Below the pieces are notes generated by a model. That model was not told the DNA's origin. It did no database searches and saw only the letters and a list, made by a program, of their open reading frames with translations. A DNA stretch of 64,000 nt from the NCBI RefSeq assembly GCF_039649665.1, contig NZ_JBDJAW010000001.1, positions 1 through 64,000 on the forward strand, written 5' to 3'. Both the position numbers and the translations under genes were made by a program. Positions 54,363 through 61,790 of this stretch are shown piece after piece. Every line of letters starts with the position of its first letter. The stretch's first letter is position 1. This DNA comes from Microbispora sp. ZYX-F-249. GTDB taxonomy: Bacteria; Actinomycetota; Actinomycetes; Streptosporangiales; Streptosporangiaceae.

Positions 54363-54382
54363 TGTCCCACGGTGTCCCACGG
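54363..54382. promoter_or_regulatory. Tandem 10-bp repeat, candidate operator
   Basis: TGTCCCACGG occurs at 54363-54372 and again at 54373-54382, in the 156-nt region between the divergent NB-ARC regulator and the CMD gene. Tandem direct repeats at about one helical turn are typical of AfsR/SARP-type regulator sites. Confidence 0.45.
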
Positions 54383-54453
54383 ACCAGGCGGGCCCCGGCA
54401 CGCCGATGGTCACATGGTCCTTGTCGGAAACACCCCGCGACGAAGGAGAAGCG

Positions 54454-54909
54454 ATGTCGACCGAGCGCATGCCGAACCCGGCGGCTCTGATCCCCGAGGC
54501 GATGGAGGCCCTGATGGCGGTCGGCAAAGCCGTCGCGGGCGCCGGAGTGGACGGCAAGCTGCTGGCCCTGAGCCACCTGCGGGCCAGCCAGATCAACGGC
54601 TGTGCTCCCTGTGTGGCCGGGGGCGTCCACCAGGCCCAGCGGCACGGCGTGACCACGGACCAGGTGCACGCCGTCGCCGCGTGGCGCGAGACGCCGTGGT
54701 TCAGCGACGAGGAGCGCGCCGCACTGGCTCTGACCGAGGCCGTGACCCGCCTCGCCGACCGGGAGGACCCGGTGCCCGACCAGGTGTGGGACATGGCCGC
54801 CAAGCACTTCGACCAGAAGGAGCTGGCCGCGCTGCTGCTCAACATCGCGATCGCCAACGCCTTCAACCGGCTCAACGTGCCGACCCGCCAGCAGGCCGGC
54901 AAGTGGTGA
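54454..54909 (+). CDS. Carboxymuconolactone decarboxylase/AhpD-like protein
   Basis: A 151-residue all-helical protein with CxxC at Cys50-Cys53 ([13 protein letters not shown]) and His59, close to the peroxidase motif of AhpD but with two extra residues before the His. Such proteins reduce peroxides or alkylperoxidatic enzymes with a thiol partner. CGAAGGAG precedes the ATG. It is divergent from the NB-ARC regulator and is followed by a DUF1801-like gene 56 nt later on the same strand, probably an operon. Confidence 0.85.
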   Translation: MSTERMPNPAALIPEAMEALMAVGKAVAGAGVDGKLLALSHLRASQINGCAPCVAGGVHQAQRHGVTTDQVHAVAAWRETPWFSDEERAALALTEAVTRLADREDPVPDQVWDMAAKHFDQKELAALLLNIAIANAFNRLNVPTRQQAGKW

Positions 54910-54965
54910 CACCGCTCCCGCCCACCACCATCCGTACCCACACTCACCAGAGAGAGGAAGTCGTC

Positions 54966-55406
54966 ATGTCGACCACGCCGAACACCACCACCAAGGGCGC
55001 TTTCACCGAGCAGGAGCGCGACGCCATGAAGGAGCGCGCCAAGGAGCTGAAGAGCGCTCGCCGGGGCGCCAAGGTCGACCCGGAGAGCGAGGTGCTCGCG
55101 AAGATCGCCGAGATGCCGGAGCCCGACCGCGTGATCGCCGAGCGGCTGCACGCCGTGATCAAGGCCAGCGTGCCCGCTCTCACGCCCAAGCTCTGGTACG
55201 GCATGCCGGCCTACTCCCACAACGGCAAGATGATCTGCTTCTTCCAGCCCGCGTCCAAGTTCAAGGCCCGCTACGCCACCCTCGGCTTCAGCGACGCGGC
55301 GAACCACGACGACGGCGCCATGTGGCCGGCCTCGTACGCCCTGGCCGAGCTGACCACCGAGGTCGAGGAGAGGATCGGGGCGCTGCTGCGGCAGGCGGTG
55401 AGCTGA
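54966..55406 (+). CDS. DUF1801-like (YdhG-type) protein
   Basis: A 146-residue protein with AGAGAGGAAG before the ATG. The N-terminal 40 residues are charged and helical; the rest ([65 protein letters not shown]) matches the DUF1801/YdhG fold of unknown function. It is downstream of the CMD gene and likely co-transcribed and regulated with it. Confidence 0.8.
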   Translation: MSTTPNTTTKGAFTEQERDAMKERAKELKSARRGAKVDPESEVLAKIAEMPEPDRVIAERLHAVIKASVPALTPKLWYGMPAYSHNGKMICFFQPASKFKARYATLGFSDAANHDDGAMWPASYALAELTTEVEERIGALLRQAVS

Positions 55407-55433
55407 GCGCCTGGTCAGCGGACTGCCGGCGGT

Positions 55434-55459
55434 CCCTGCACGGCCATCGCGGTGCAGGG
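55434..55459. terminator. Hairpin between convergent genes
   Basis: CCCTGCAC (55434-55441) pairs with GTGCAGGG (55452-55459), and flanking CGGCGG/CCGCC can extend the stem with a bulge. It lies between the DUF1801-like gene (+) and the beta-lactamase-fold gene (-). Confidence 0.55.
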
Positions 55460-55473
55460 CCGCCAGTCCCGGT

Positions 55474-56532
55474 CTAGCCGGGAATCGGGCCGAGCCCGAG
55501 AACGGCACGCAGCGCGTTCTCCAGGTCGGCGGCGCGGTCGAAATCGCCTGCGTGGCCGGTGAGGAAGGCGAAGGTGTAGCCGGCGGCCCCGGCGTAGTTG
55601 CCGCCCAGGCCGCCCATGCCGTAGTCGTCGCCGTCGACACCGAAGCCCAGCCCCCAGGTCGCCTGCGTCCCGAGGACCGCGTCCGGCCCCGAGCACTGGG
55701 CGGTGGTGGCCTCGGCGAGCAGGCCGGCCGACAGCAGCCGCGGCAACGCGGCGTAGAACCCGGCGGCCGCGCGGGCGGTGCCATGGCCGTTGACAGCGGG
55801 GATCTCGGCGGCCCGCCAGGCGGCGGAGTTGACCACAGCCGGATCCTGGGCGCCGGGCGGGTTGCCGACGGCCCGCCGGTAGAGGTCGGGCCTGCCGTCC
55901 AGCGCGGCAGCCCGGTAGGCCGGGGTCAAGCCGGTCAGCTCGATGGCCCGCGCCTGTTCCGCGGGGCCGAGTCCGATGTGGAAGTCCAGCTCGTGCGGGC
56001 CGCAGACCTCCTCGGCGAGGAAGCGGCCGAGCGTCCGCCCGTCGGTGCGCCGGACCAGTTCGCCGAGCAGGTGCCCGTAGAACAGCGCCGACTCGCCGTG
56101 CGCGGTTCCCGGCTCCCACGACGGCTCCTGCGCGGCGAGAAGCGCGCACATGCGGTCCCAGTCGTAGAAGGTCTCGGTGGGCACCGGCCGGTCCAGCGCC
56201 ACCAGGCCCGCCTGGTGCGACAGGACATGCCGTACGGTCGCCGGCGCGGTGAACTCCGGCCAGTAGCGCCGCATCGGGGCGTCCAACTCCAGCACGCCCC
56301 GGTCCACGAGGAGCAGCACGCAGACCGCCGCGAACGGTTTGGTCACCGAGTACGGCATGACGACGCTGTCGCGGGACCAGCCGGGCCCGCCCCACAGGTC
56401 GACGATCCAGCGGCCGTCCAGCCGGGCGGCCACCGCCGCCCCCGCTCCTCCGGCCTGCCGCTTCAGCACATCGGCGAACACGTCCCGCACCTGCTCGAAA
56501 CCCGGCTCGACCGTTCCGTGGATCACGGCCAT
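55474..56532 (-). CDS. Serine beta-lactamase-fold hydrolase/esterase
   Basis: A 352-residue protein of the class C beta-lactamase/EstB family. The SxxK motif is SVTK in VVMPYSVTKPFAAV (Ser about 82), the Tyr motif is YGH in SALFYGHLLGELV, and the later GGLGGNYAG replaces the KTG box. It has no signal peptide, so it is an intracellular esterase or transpeptidase-like enzyme rather than a secreted lactamase. Substrate unknown. It is divergent from the EEP gene across 113 nt. Confidence 0.87.
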   Translation of the reverse strand: MAVIHGTVEPGFEQVRDVFADVLKRQAGGAGAAVAARLDGRWIVDLWGGPGWSRDSVVMPYSVTKPFAAVCVLLLVDRGVLELDAPMRRYWPEFTAPATVRHVLSHQAGLVALDRPVPTETFYDWDRMCALLAAQEPSWEPGTAHGESALFYGHLLGELVRRTDGRTLGRFLAEEVCGPHELDFHIGLGPAEQARAIELTGLTPAYRAAALDGRPDLYRRAVGNPPGAQDPAVVNSAAWRAAEIPAVNGHGTARAAAGFYAALPRLLSAGLLAEATTAQCSGPDAVLGTQATWGLGFGVDGDDYGMGGLGGNYAGAAGYTFAFLTGHAGDFDRAADLENALRAVLGLGPIPG

Positions 56533-56645
56533 CCACCCTAGGAAGGCAGGCCGGCCGGAGGCAATCGGGATTCGGTAACGGCAGATGACCCGGCGGCGCC
56601 GACCGGCGTCCGGCCGCGGCGCGGGTCTGGTCTAGGTTCTTCAGC

Positions 56646-57440
56646 GTGCGGATCATCTCTCTCAACGCCTGGGGCGGCGCGATGTTCGACGAACTCGCCG
56701 CCTGGCTCGACGGCTGTGACGCCGACATCCTGTGTCTGCAGGAGGTGACTCACACCCCGACCGCCCGCGGCTGGACCCGATTCGACGACGCCGAGCGATC
56801 ACTGCCGCAGCGAGCGGACCTCCTGGGCGACGTCCGTTCGCGCCTTCCCCGCCACCATGGCCTGTTCACCGCGAGCGACTCCGGACCGGTCCGGGACGAA
56901 CACGGTTCACATCGGCAGGATTTCGGGCTGGCCACCTTTGTCGGCGAGACGCTTCCCATCGTCGGCATGCGATCCGCGTTCGTCCACGGCGGCTACGTCG
57001 AACATCACGACGATTGGCCGGCCGACGGCCGCCCCCGCGCCGCTCTGGCCGTGCGTGTCTTCGACCGCGCGGCACGGCGGTTCGTCACCGTCGTCAACCT
57101 CCACGGCCTGCGGGACGCCCAGGGAAAAGCCGACACTCCCGCTCGCCGTACGCAGGCCGAACGGCTCGCCGGCCTCATCACGAGCGTGCGCGAGAACGGC
57201 GACCTCACCGTGGTGTGCGGCGACTTCAACGTGTTGCCCGACAGCGAGACGTTCCGGATCCTCGCCAAGCTCGACCTCACCGACCTGGTCCGGGACGCGG
57301 ACACCAGAACCTCCCGCTATCCCAAGCCCGTCCGGCATGCGAGCTACCTGCTCGTCTCCGAGCCCACCGCCGTCCGGCGATTCGAGATCATGACCACCCC
57401 CGAAGTCTCCGATCACTGCGCCTTGATGCTCGACCTTTGA
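56646..57440 (+). CDS. Endonuclease/exonuclease/phosphatase-family protein
   Basis: A 264-residue EEP-fold protein from a GTG start. Catalytic motifs: ISLNAWGG (Asn), CLQEVTH (Glu), NLHG, GDFNVLPDS (Asp/Asn) and SDH in VSDHCALML (Asp-His). These hydrolyse phosphodiesters; family members include exonuclease III, sphingomyelinase and phosphatases. No signal peptide. The predicted product is intact. The gene runs towards the tRNA-Thr remnant at 57.5 kb. Confidence 0.85.
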   Translation: MRIISLNAWGGAMFDELAAWLDGCDADILCLQEVTHTPTARGWTRFDDAERSLPQRADLLGDVRSRLPRHHGLFTASDSGPVRDEHGSHRQDFGLATFVGETLPIVGMRSAFVHGGYVEHHDDWPADGRPRAALAVRVFDRAARRFVTVVNLHGLRDAQGKADTPARRTQAERLAGLITSVRENGDLTVVCGDFNVLPDSETFRILAKLDLTDLVRDADTRTSRYPKPVRHASYLLVSEPTAVRRFEIMTTPEVSDHCALMLDL

Positions 57441-57509
57441 CGCTGAGCGCCATCGCCTCTCGCAGCGCTCGGCCGGTGGGTCCGCACCGGCGGTGCCACA
57501 CGAACGGAT

Positions 57510-57557
57510 AAGGCCCTCCCGGACCGACCGGGAGGGCCTCTGTAGTGGAGCCGCCTA
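57510..57557 (-). repeat. Duplicated tRNA-Thr 3' end plus terminator (candidate att site)
   Basis: These 48 bp match 61325-61372 at 43 positions: a GGCCCTCCCGG/CCGGGAGGGCC hairpin and TGGAGCCGCCTA, the last 12 nt of the tRNA-Thr gene including CCA. Mismatches are confined to the hairpin loop plus one base. The copy is followed directly by an IS end, so the tRNA body is missing. It looks like the far-end duplication left by integration at the tRNA, or a truncated tandem tRNA copy. Confidence 0.7.
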
Positions 57558-57660
57558 GGGCCTGTGTCAAAGTCGATCAGAGCCATTCGTTGATCGCGGC
57601 GATCAGGATCGTGGCTTCGTAATGGATGGCGAGTTCGCCGTACCTGGTGGCCGGCAAGAG
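57558..57660 (-). pseudogene. IS5-like transposase remnant (C-terminal end)
   Basis: On the minus strand the frame ALLPATRYGELAIHYEATILIAAINEWL-stop (57577-57655) matches the usual C terminus of IS5-family transposases (RYDKLAxxYEATxxxAxINxWL type). GGCCTGTGTCAAAGT at 57559-57573 looks like the IS terminal inverted repeat. Only the end of the element is left; the rest of the gene and the other terminus are not found. Confidence 0.65.
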
Positions 57661-57748
57661 GGCAGGTGAACATTTATCGCCAGTGGGACCCCGATTCACC
57701 CGTTTTCCGGCTTGCCGACCGCCCTTCTGGGGCTGAAAGCACCGCCCT

Positions 57749-58897
57749 TCAGCGGTACCTCACCTCGCCCAGCGGCTTGTAGTCGGCCCAGCAGTCGGAC
57801 GGCGCGGTGTCCAACCGCAGCGAACCGACTCCGCCCGCACCGCCGTCACAGTAGGCGGCAGCCCAGCTGGAATTCAGGAACGCGCCGTTCAGGTCGACGT
57901 CGGTTCCGGCGTACGGAGCTCCCGAAAAGGTCTTCGCCGTCACGTTGAGCGAGTCGTACGGGCAGCCACCGGCGGAGCCGAAGCAGGCGGCGCCCTCACC
58001 GATCGGACTGTAGCCGTAGTGCGTCGTGTTGAACGCCACGGTCCAGATGACCTGAGAAGGCAGTCGCGTTCCGCCGGGAAAGTTGAACGTGAGCAGCTGC
58101 TGGACGGCGTTGTGGCACACGTTCAGGACCGGGTCGAACCACTTGCCCGCGTCGGTCCCGGTGCAGTTCACGGAGTCGGCCGAGGGCCGGTAGGCGATAT
58201 CGAAGGGCCGGGTCACGGTGGCCAGGAGCGCGCCCGGACGCGGCGTGCCGGTGGAATTGTCCACCGTGTAGATGTTCGCCGTGATCGGGTGCGAGAAGGT
58301 CGCTCCGGGAGTAGTAGTGCAGTCGCCGGTGGACCAGTTCCCGCTCTGGCAGGCATAACTGGAGAACATAACCCGGAGCGACCCGAGCGGGCCGCCTCCG
58401 CCGCGAAGACCCACCTCATCTCCGAACTCACTCGTCTGAGTGGCCTCGAAGCCCAGGCTCGGCCCGTATTCGCACCGTGCGACGCCGAACGGCATCGCGG
58501 TGTAGGCGATCCTGCGACTGAACCCGCCACGTTCACATGTCCGCGGCCACCGATCCGATGCGCGATCTCGCGGATCTGCTCCCCGCTGATCCGCCGTACG
58601 GCTCGCGGCATCGGCTTGATCGTCGAGGAGGATCGGCTTCGAAGCCCCGCCCTCCGCGGTGTACTGCGTCGACCCCGCAGAAGTGCGGCCAGTCCGGGCA
58701 TCACGGTTCTGCTGGCTGTCGCCGTCCTGGGCGAGTGAAGCTGACGGACCGGGAGGCGGCACGGCGCCACGAGTGACCACGCCCACCTCCTGAATCCTCG
58801 GCATGGTGGCGCTCGCACCATCGGCCATAGCGACGGTGCCGGCCGTGAACGCGACTCCGGCCGCGAGGACCCCAACAAGGTTGCTCAACTTGGGCAA
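57749..58897 (-). CDS. Secreted protein, paralogue A
   Basis: A 382-residue protein from a TTG start with GGGAG 7 nt upstream and a signal peptide (about 1-30, ASA-TMP). The middle (about 30-125) is polar and disordered; the C-terminal 250 residues form a beta-rich domain beginning LGFEATQTSEFGDEVGLRGG, with VMFSSYACQSGNW, NCTGTDAGKWFDP, VIWTVAFNTTHYGY and eight cysteines that could form disulfides. About 80% of this domain is shared with the 59252-60664 product. No enzyme motif is recognised. A secreted adhesin or surface protein is likely. Confidence 0.8.
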   Translation of the reverse strand: MPKLSNLVGVLAAGVAFTAGTVAMADGASATMPRIQEVGVVTRGAVPPPGPSASLAQDGDSQQNRDARTGRTSAGSTQYTAEGGASKPILLDDQADAASRTADQRGADPRDRASDRWPRTCERGGFSRRIAYTAMPFGVARCEYGPSLGFEATQTSEFGDEVGLRGGGGPLGSLRVMFSSYACQSGNWSTGDCTTTPGATFSHPITANIYTVDNSTGTPRPGALLATVTRPFDIAYRPSADSVNCTGTDAGKWFDPVLNVCHNAVQQLLTFNFPGGTRLPSQVIWTVAFNTTHYGYSPIGEGAACFGSAGGCPYDSLNVTAKTFSGAPYAGTDVDLNGAFLNSSWAAAYCDGGAGGVGSLRLDTAPSDCWADYKPLGEVRYR

Positions 58898-59150
58898 GCC
58901 GATTCTCCCTAAAAATCATTTGATCCCGGAGTTCCTGATGCCGGCCAAACACCTCGGCGGCAGATGGCGAACAATCTGCCGCCTTCCGTTTGCGGCGGCT
59001 TGCGGCCACAAGCGGAAATCGAACACCCTTGCCCTAACCCTTGTGACCCTATTGACAACTCGCAAGGGATGCCGTCCACATCGACGGCCCGCCCCACTGA
59101 GTAGATAGCTATATAAATCACGATTGGTGAGTGTTTTCGGACATGGGAAT

Positions 59151-59178
59151 GGCCTGCCGAAATGGTGTTCGGCAGGCC
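59151..59178 (-). terminator. Hairpin downstream of paralogue B
   Basis: GGCCTGCCGAA (59151-59161) and TTCGGCAGGCC (59168-59178) form an 11-bp stem about 75 nt after the stop of the 59252-60664 gene. The rest of 58898-59250 is AT-richer than the window average and shows no gene. Confidence 0.7.
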
Positions 59179-59251
59179 GCTCTCTCTTCCTTGATTCGCT
59201 TGTTTAGCGAGCCTTCACGGAGCCGTCTGTGGTCGTGCGCACAGGCGATCC

Positions 59252-60664
59252 CTAGGCGTATCTGATCTCCCCCATTGGGGTGTATCCGGCCCAGCAGTCG
59301 GTCGGCTTGGTGTCCAATCGAAGTGTGCCGGTGCCGCCCGCATCGCCGTCACAGTAGGCGGCAGCCCAGCTGGAATTCAGGAACGCGCCGTTCGGATCGA
59401 CGTCGGTCCCGGTATACGGAGCACCCGGATAGGTGAACGCCGCGACATTGAGCGAGTCGTACCCGCACCCGACCGGAGAACTGAAGCAGGCGGCTCCGTC
59501 ACCGATCGGGGGGTTCCCATAGTGCGTCGTGTTGAACGCCACCGTCCAGATGACCTGCGACGGGAGCGTTATGCCCGCCGGGAAGTTGAACGTGAGGAGC
59601 TGCTGAATCGAGTTCTGGCAGACGCCCGTGTCCGGGTTGAACCACTTGCCGGCGTTGGCTCCCGTGCAGTTCACAGGGTCGGCCGAGGGCCGGAACGCAA
59701 TGTTGAAGGTCTGAGTCATGGTGGCCAGGAGCGGGCCCGGACGCGGCGTGCCGGTGGAGTTGTCCACCGCGTAGATGTTCGCCGTGATCGGGTGGGAGAA
59801 GGTCGCCCCCGGTGCCGTCACGCAGTCACCGTTGTTCCAGTGCCCGCTCAGGCTGCATCCGTAGCTTGAGAACATCACCCGCAGCGATCCGAGTTGGCCG
59901 CCTCCATCTCGAAGGCCCACTTCGTCTCCGAACTCACTCGTCTGAGTAGCCTCGAAGCCCTGGCTGGGCGGAGGGGTGCACCTGAGCACGTCCGCGGGCA
60001 GCGCGGTGTACGCGGTGCGGGGGTCACCGCTCCCTCGGTCGCAGACCGGCGGCCCAGGGGGCGTTGGCGATGGCGACCCCGTCGGCGACGGTGAGGGCGA
60101 CGCTGTCGGTGACGGTGACGCTGTCGGTGAGGGTGATGGTGACGCTGTCGGTGACGGTGTTGGCGTTGGCGTTGGCGTCGGCGTCGGCAACGGCGCCTTC
60201 GCCTGAAACGGCGACGGTGCCGGCCTGGGCCGCGAGACCTGCCGCGTCTGCTTCTCCTCACCTGCTTCGGTGCCGCTCGACTTCCCGACCTGGTTGCTGG
60301 AGGGGACCGACTTCGAATCCGCGACCTGCCAGTTGTAGGGCGCTGCGGTCGAGTCGACCGGCGATTTCTGGAACGGAGTCACCACAAGGGTGAAGTCCCG
60401 CAGCAGATGCTGGTTCTGCGTCTCACTCTCCCGCCCATGCTGCCACTGCCTGTTCTTGTTCCTGTTCTTCTGCCTGCTTTTGTACCGACCGTGCGAAGCG
60501 CCCGGCCCCGGCGAGACTGATTGGCGAAGAACCACGTCACCGCCGGACACATTTCCACTGACGGCGCTCGCGGACACGCCACCGGCGGCACCCACGGTGG
60601 CGGCAGTGGTGATCACCACGGCCCCGACCGCGAAGACCCCCGCAAGGCTATTCAACTTGGGCAA
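59252..60664 (-). CDS. Secreted protein, paralogue B, with Pro/Thr/Ser linker
   Basis: A 470-residue protein. The TTG at 60664 is chosen because its N terminus then matches paralogue A and GGGGGAG lies 7 nt upstream; a GTG 6 nt before is possible. A signal peptide (about 1-33) is followed by a basic polar stretch (about 60-75, KSRQKNRNKNRQ), a disordered part, a (TP)n/(SP)n linker encoded at about 60060-60195, and the same 240-residue C-terminal domain (GFEATQTSEFGDEVGLRDGG to YTPMGEIRY). The linker suggests a cell-wall-spanning spacer. Function unknown. Confidence 0.82.
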   Translation of the reverse strand: MPKLNSLAGVFAVGAVVITTAATVGAAGGVSASAVSGNVSGGDVVLRQSVSPGPGASHGRYKSRQKNRNKNRQWQHGRESETQNQHLLRDFTLVVTPFQKSPVDSTAAPYNWQVADSKSVPSSNQVGKSSGTEAGEEKQTRQVSRPRPAPSPFQAKAPLPTPTPTPTPTPSPTASPSPSPTASPSPTASPSPSPTGSPSPTPPGPPVCDRGSGDPRTAYTALPADVLRCTPPPSQGFEATQTSEFGDEVGLRDGGGQLGSLRVMFSSYGCSLSGHWNNGDCVTAPGATFSHPITANIYAVDNSTGTPRPGPLLATMTQTFNIAFRPSADPVNCTGANAGKWFNPDTGVCQNSIQQLLTFNFPAGITLPSQVIWTVAFNTTHYGNPPIGDGAACFSSPVGCGYDSLNVAAFTYPGAPYTGTDVDPNGAFLNSSWAAAYCDGDAGGTGTLRLDTKPTDCWAGYTPMGEIRYA

Positions 60665-60670
60665 CCCCAC

Positions 60671-61324
60671 TCCCCCTCAACGACGATCCACTCGGGGCAA
60701 TTGCGGCATTCCGGCATGAGGCTAGAAATGTGCACCCGATAACCCCGTTGCGGACTATTGCATCGCCTTGATGTCCCACAAAAAGAGGAAACAAACCGTG
60801 ACAAGAGACTCTTGGCTGCCCGCTTGTCGCTTTATCAATAGCTCGCCCTTGAAATAATACGCATTATCCATAGATAGCCCTAGATGGGCAGCTCCACTAC
60901 AAATCATGCGTACTGGGTCCCATCTCTGAGGCGGTGCCGAAGCTGCACTGCACCTGCGCCAAGGCCGCCCGTTCTCGTCGGGTCAGCATGGAAACCCGTG
61001 AGATCAAGCGGGACCAGGACGGCGACACCATGCTGTTGATCCAGGACGACAACGGCCGCATGAAGCTGGTCAAGGTCACCCTGACCTGCGGCGGCGATGG
61101 GCACGGGCCTCGTACTGGTGGTAGCTGTTCGTCTTGCCACACAAGGCGGTCTGGCTGCGCCGGTCGTGGCAGCCCTTCGCGCTCACACTGTGCTCGGCCG
61201 TCAGCGGGGAAGGTCCTCGGCTTGACCTGCGCGGACGAGGCCGTCTCCTCCACCGGGGACACGACCCGGACGGGCGGCTCTGCTGCCTCGCTTCCGCTCC
61301 CCGAACTGCTGTACGGCAACGGAA
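60671..61324. other. 654-nt AT-richer spacer, no convincing gene
   Basis: Low-GC stretches (60720-60900) hold the probable promoter of paralogue B. From about 60934 a plus-strand frame reads VPKLHCTCAKAARSRR then METREIKRDQDGDTMLLIQDD and NGRMKLVKVTL, but continues into low-quality sequence; it may be the decayed remains of a gene. Nothing else was recognised. Confidence 0.5.
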
Positions 61325-61354
61325 AAGGCCCTCCCGGATGGTCCGGGAGGGCCT
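61325..61354 (-). terminator. Rho-independent terminator of tRNA-Thr
   Basis: GGCCCTCCCGG (61327-61337) and CCGGGAGGGCC (61343-61353) form an 11-bp stem with a 5-nt loop, followed on the minus strand by TTTT (complement of 61323-61326). Confidence 0.9.
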
Positions 61355-61360
61355 CTGTGG

Positions 61361-61437
61361 TGGAGCCGCCTAAGGGAATCGAACCCTTGACCCCTTCATT
61401 ACGAGTGAAGTGCTCTGGCCGACTGAGCTAAGGCGGC
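61361..61437 (-). tRNA. tRNA-Thr (anticodon CGT)
   Basis: A 77-nt cloverleaf including an encoded CCA. Acceptor GCCGCCT pairs with AGGCGGC, D stem GCTC/GAGC, anticodon stem CTTCA/TGAAG with loop CTCGTAA giving anticodon CGT for ACG threonine codons, and T arm AAGGG-TTCGATT-CCCTT. Discriminator is T. It is followed by a U-tailed terminator, and its 3' end is repeated at 57510-57557. Confidence 0.97.
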
Positions 61438-61790
61438 ACGCCGCGAACGGCTTCGCACAGTCTACAGGGTCATCGCGGTTCTCGTGCACCCGTCGCCGCC
61501 CCGGAGCGGCGCGCTCTCGGGGCCGTGGTCCGGGCCGGGCAGGCTCCATGAGGACCGGTAAAACTTCCCCAGCCGTCCGACGGCCCTCCCTTTACCGTAC
61601 GGCCAGCGGAAACGGGGCGTACCAGACGCATCTGTCACAGGAGGATCGCCCTGTCCCGCCGCACGGTGCCGACGAGCCGCCAGACATTTGACCTCATCCT
61701 TCGCCACCGTTGCCGGTACGTCGCCGCCCGTCCTCCGCAGGCGGCATGCTGGTCTTCGTCACGCAGGCGACGGCAGGGGAAACGACGGGT

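Noticed and set aside
59151-59178. 11-bp inverted repeat considered as an IS or transposon end
   Set aside because: It is a compact hairpin with a 6-nt loop 75 nt after a stop codon, so a terminator is the simpler reading.
60060-60200. Short tandem GT/GGC-type repeats that could suggest a CRISPR or satellite
   Set aside because: The repeats are only 6-12 bp, have no spacers, and encode the (TP)n/(SP)n linker of the 59252-60664 gene.
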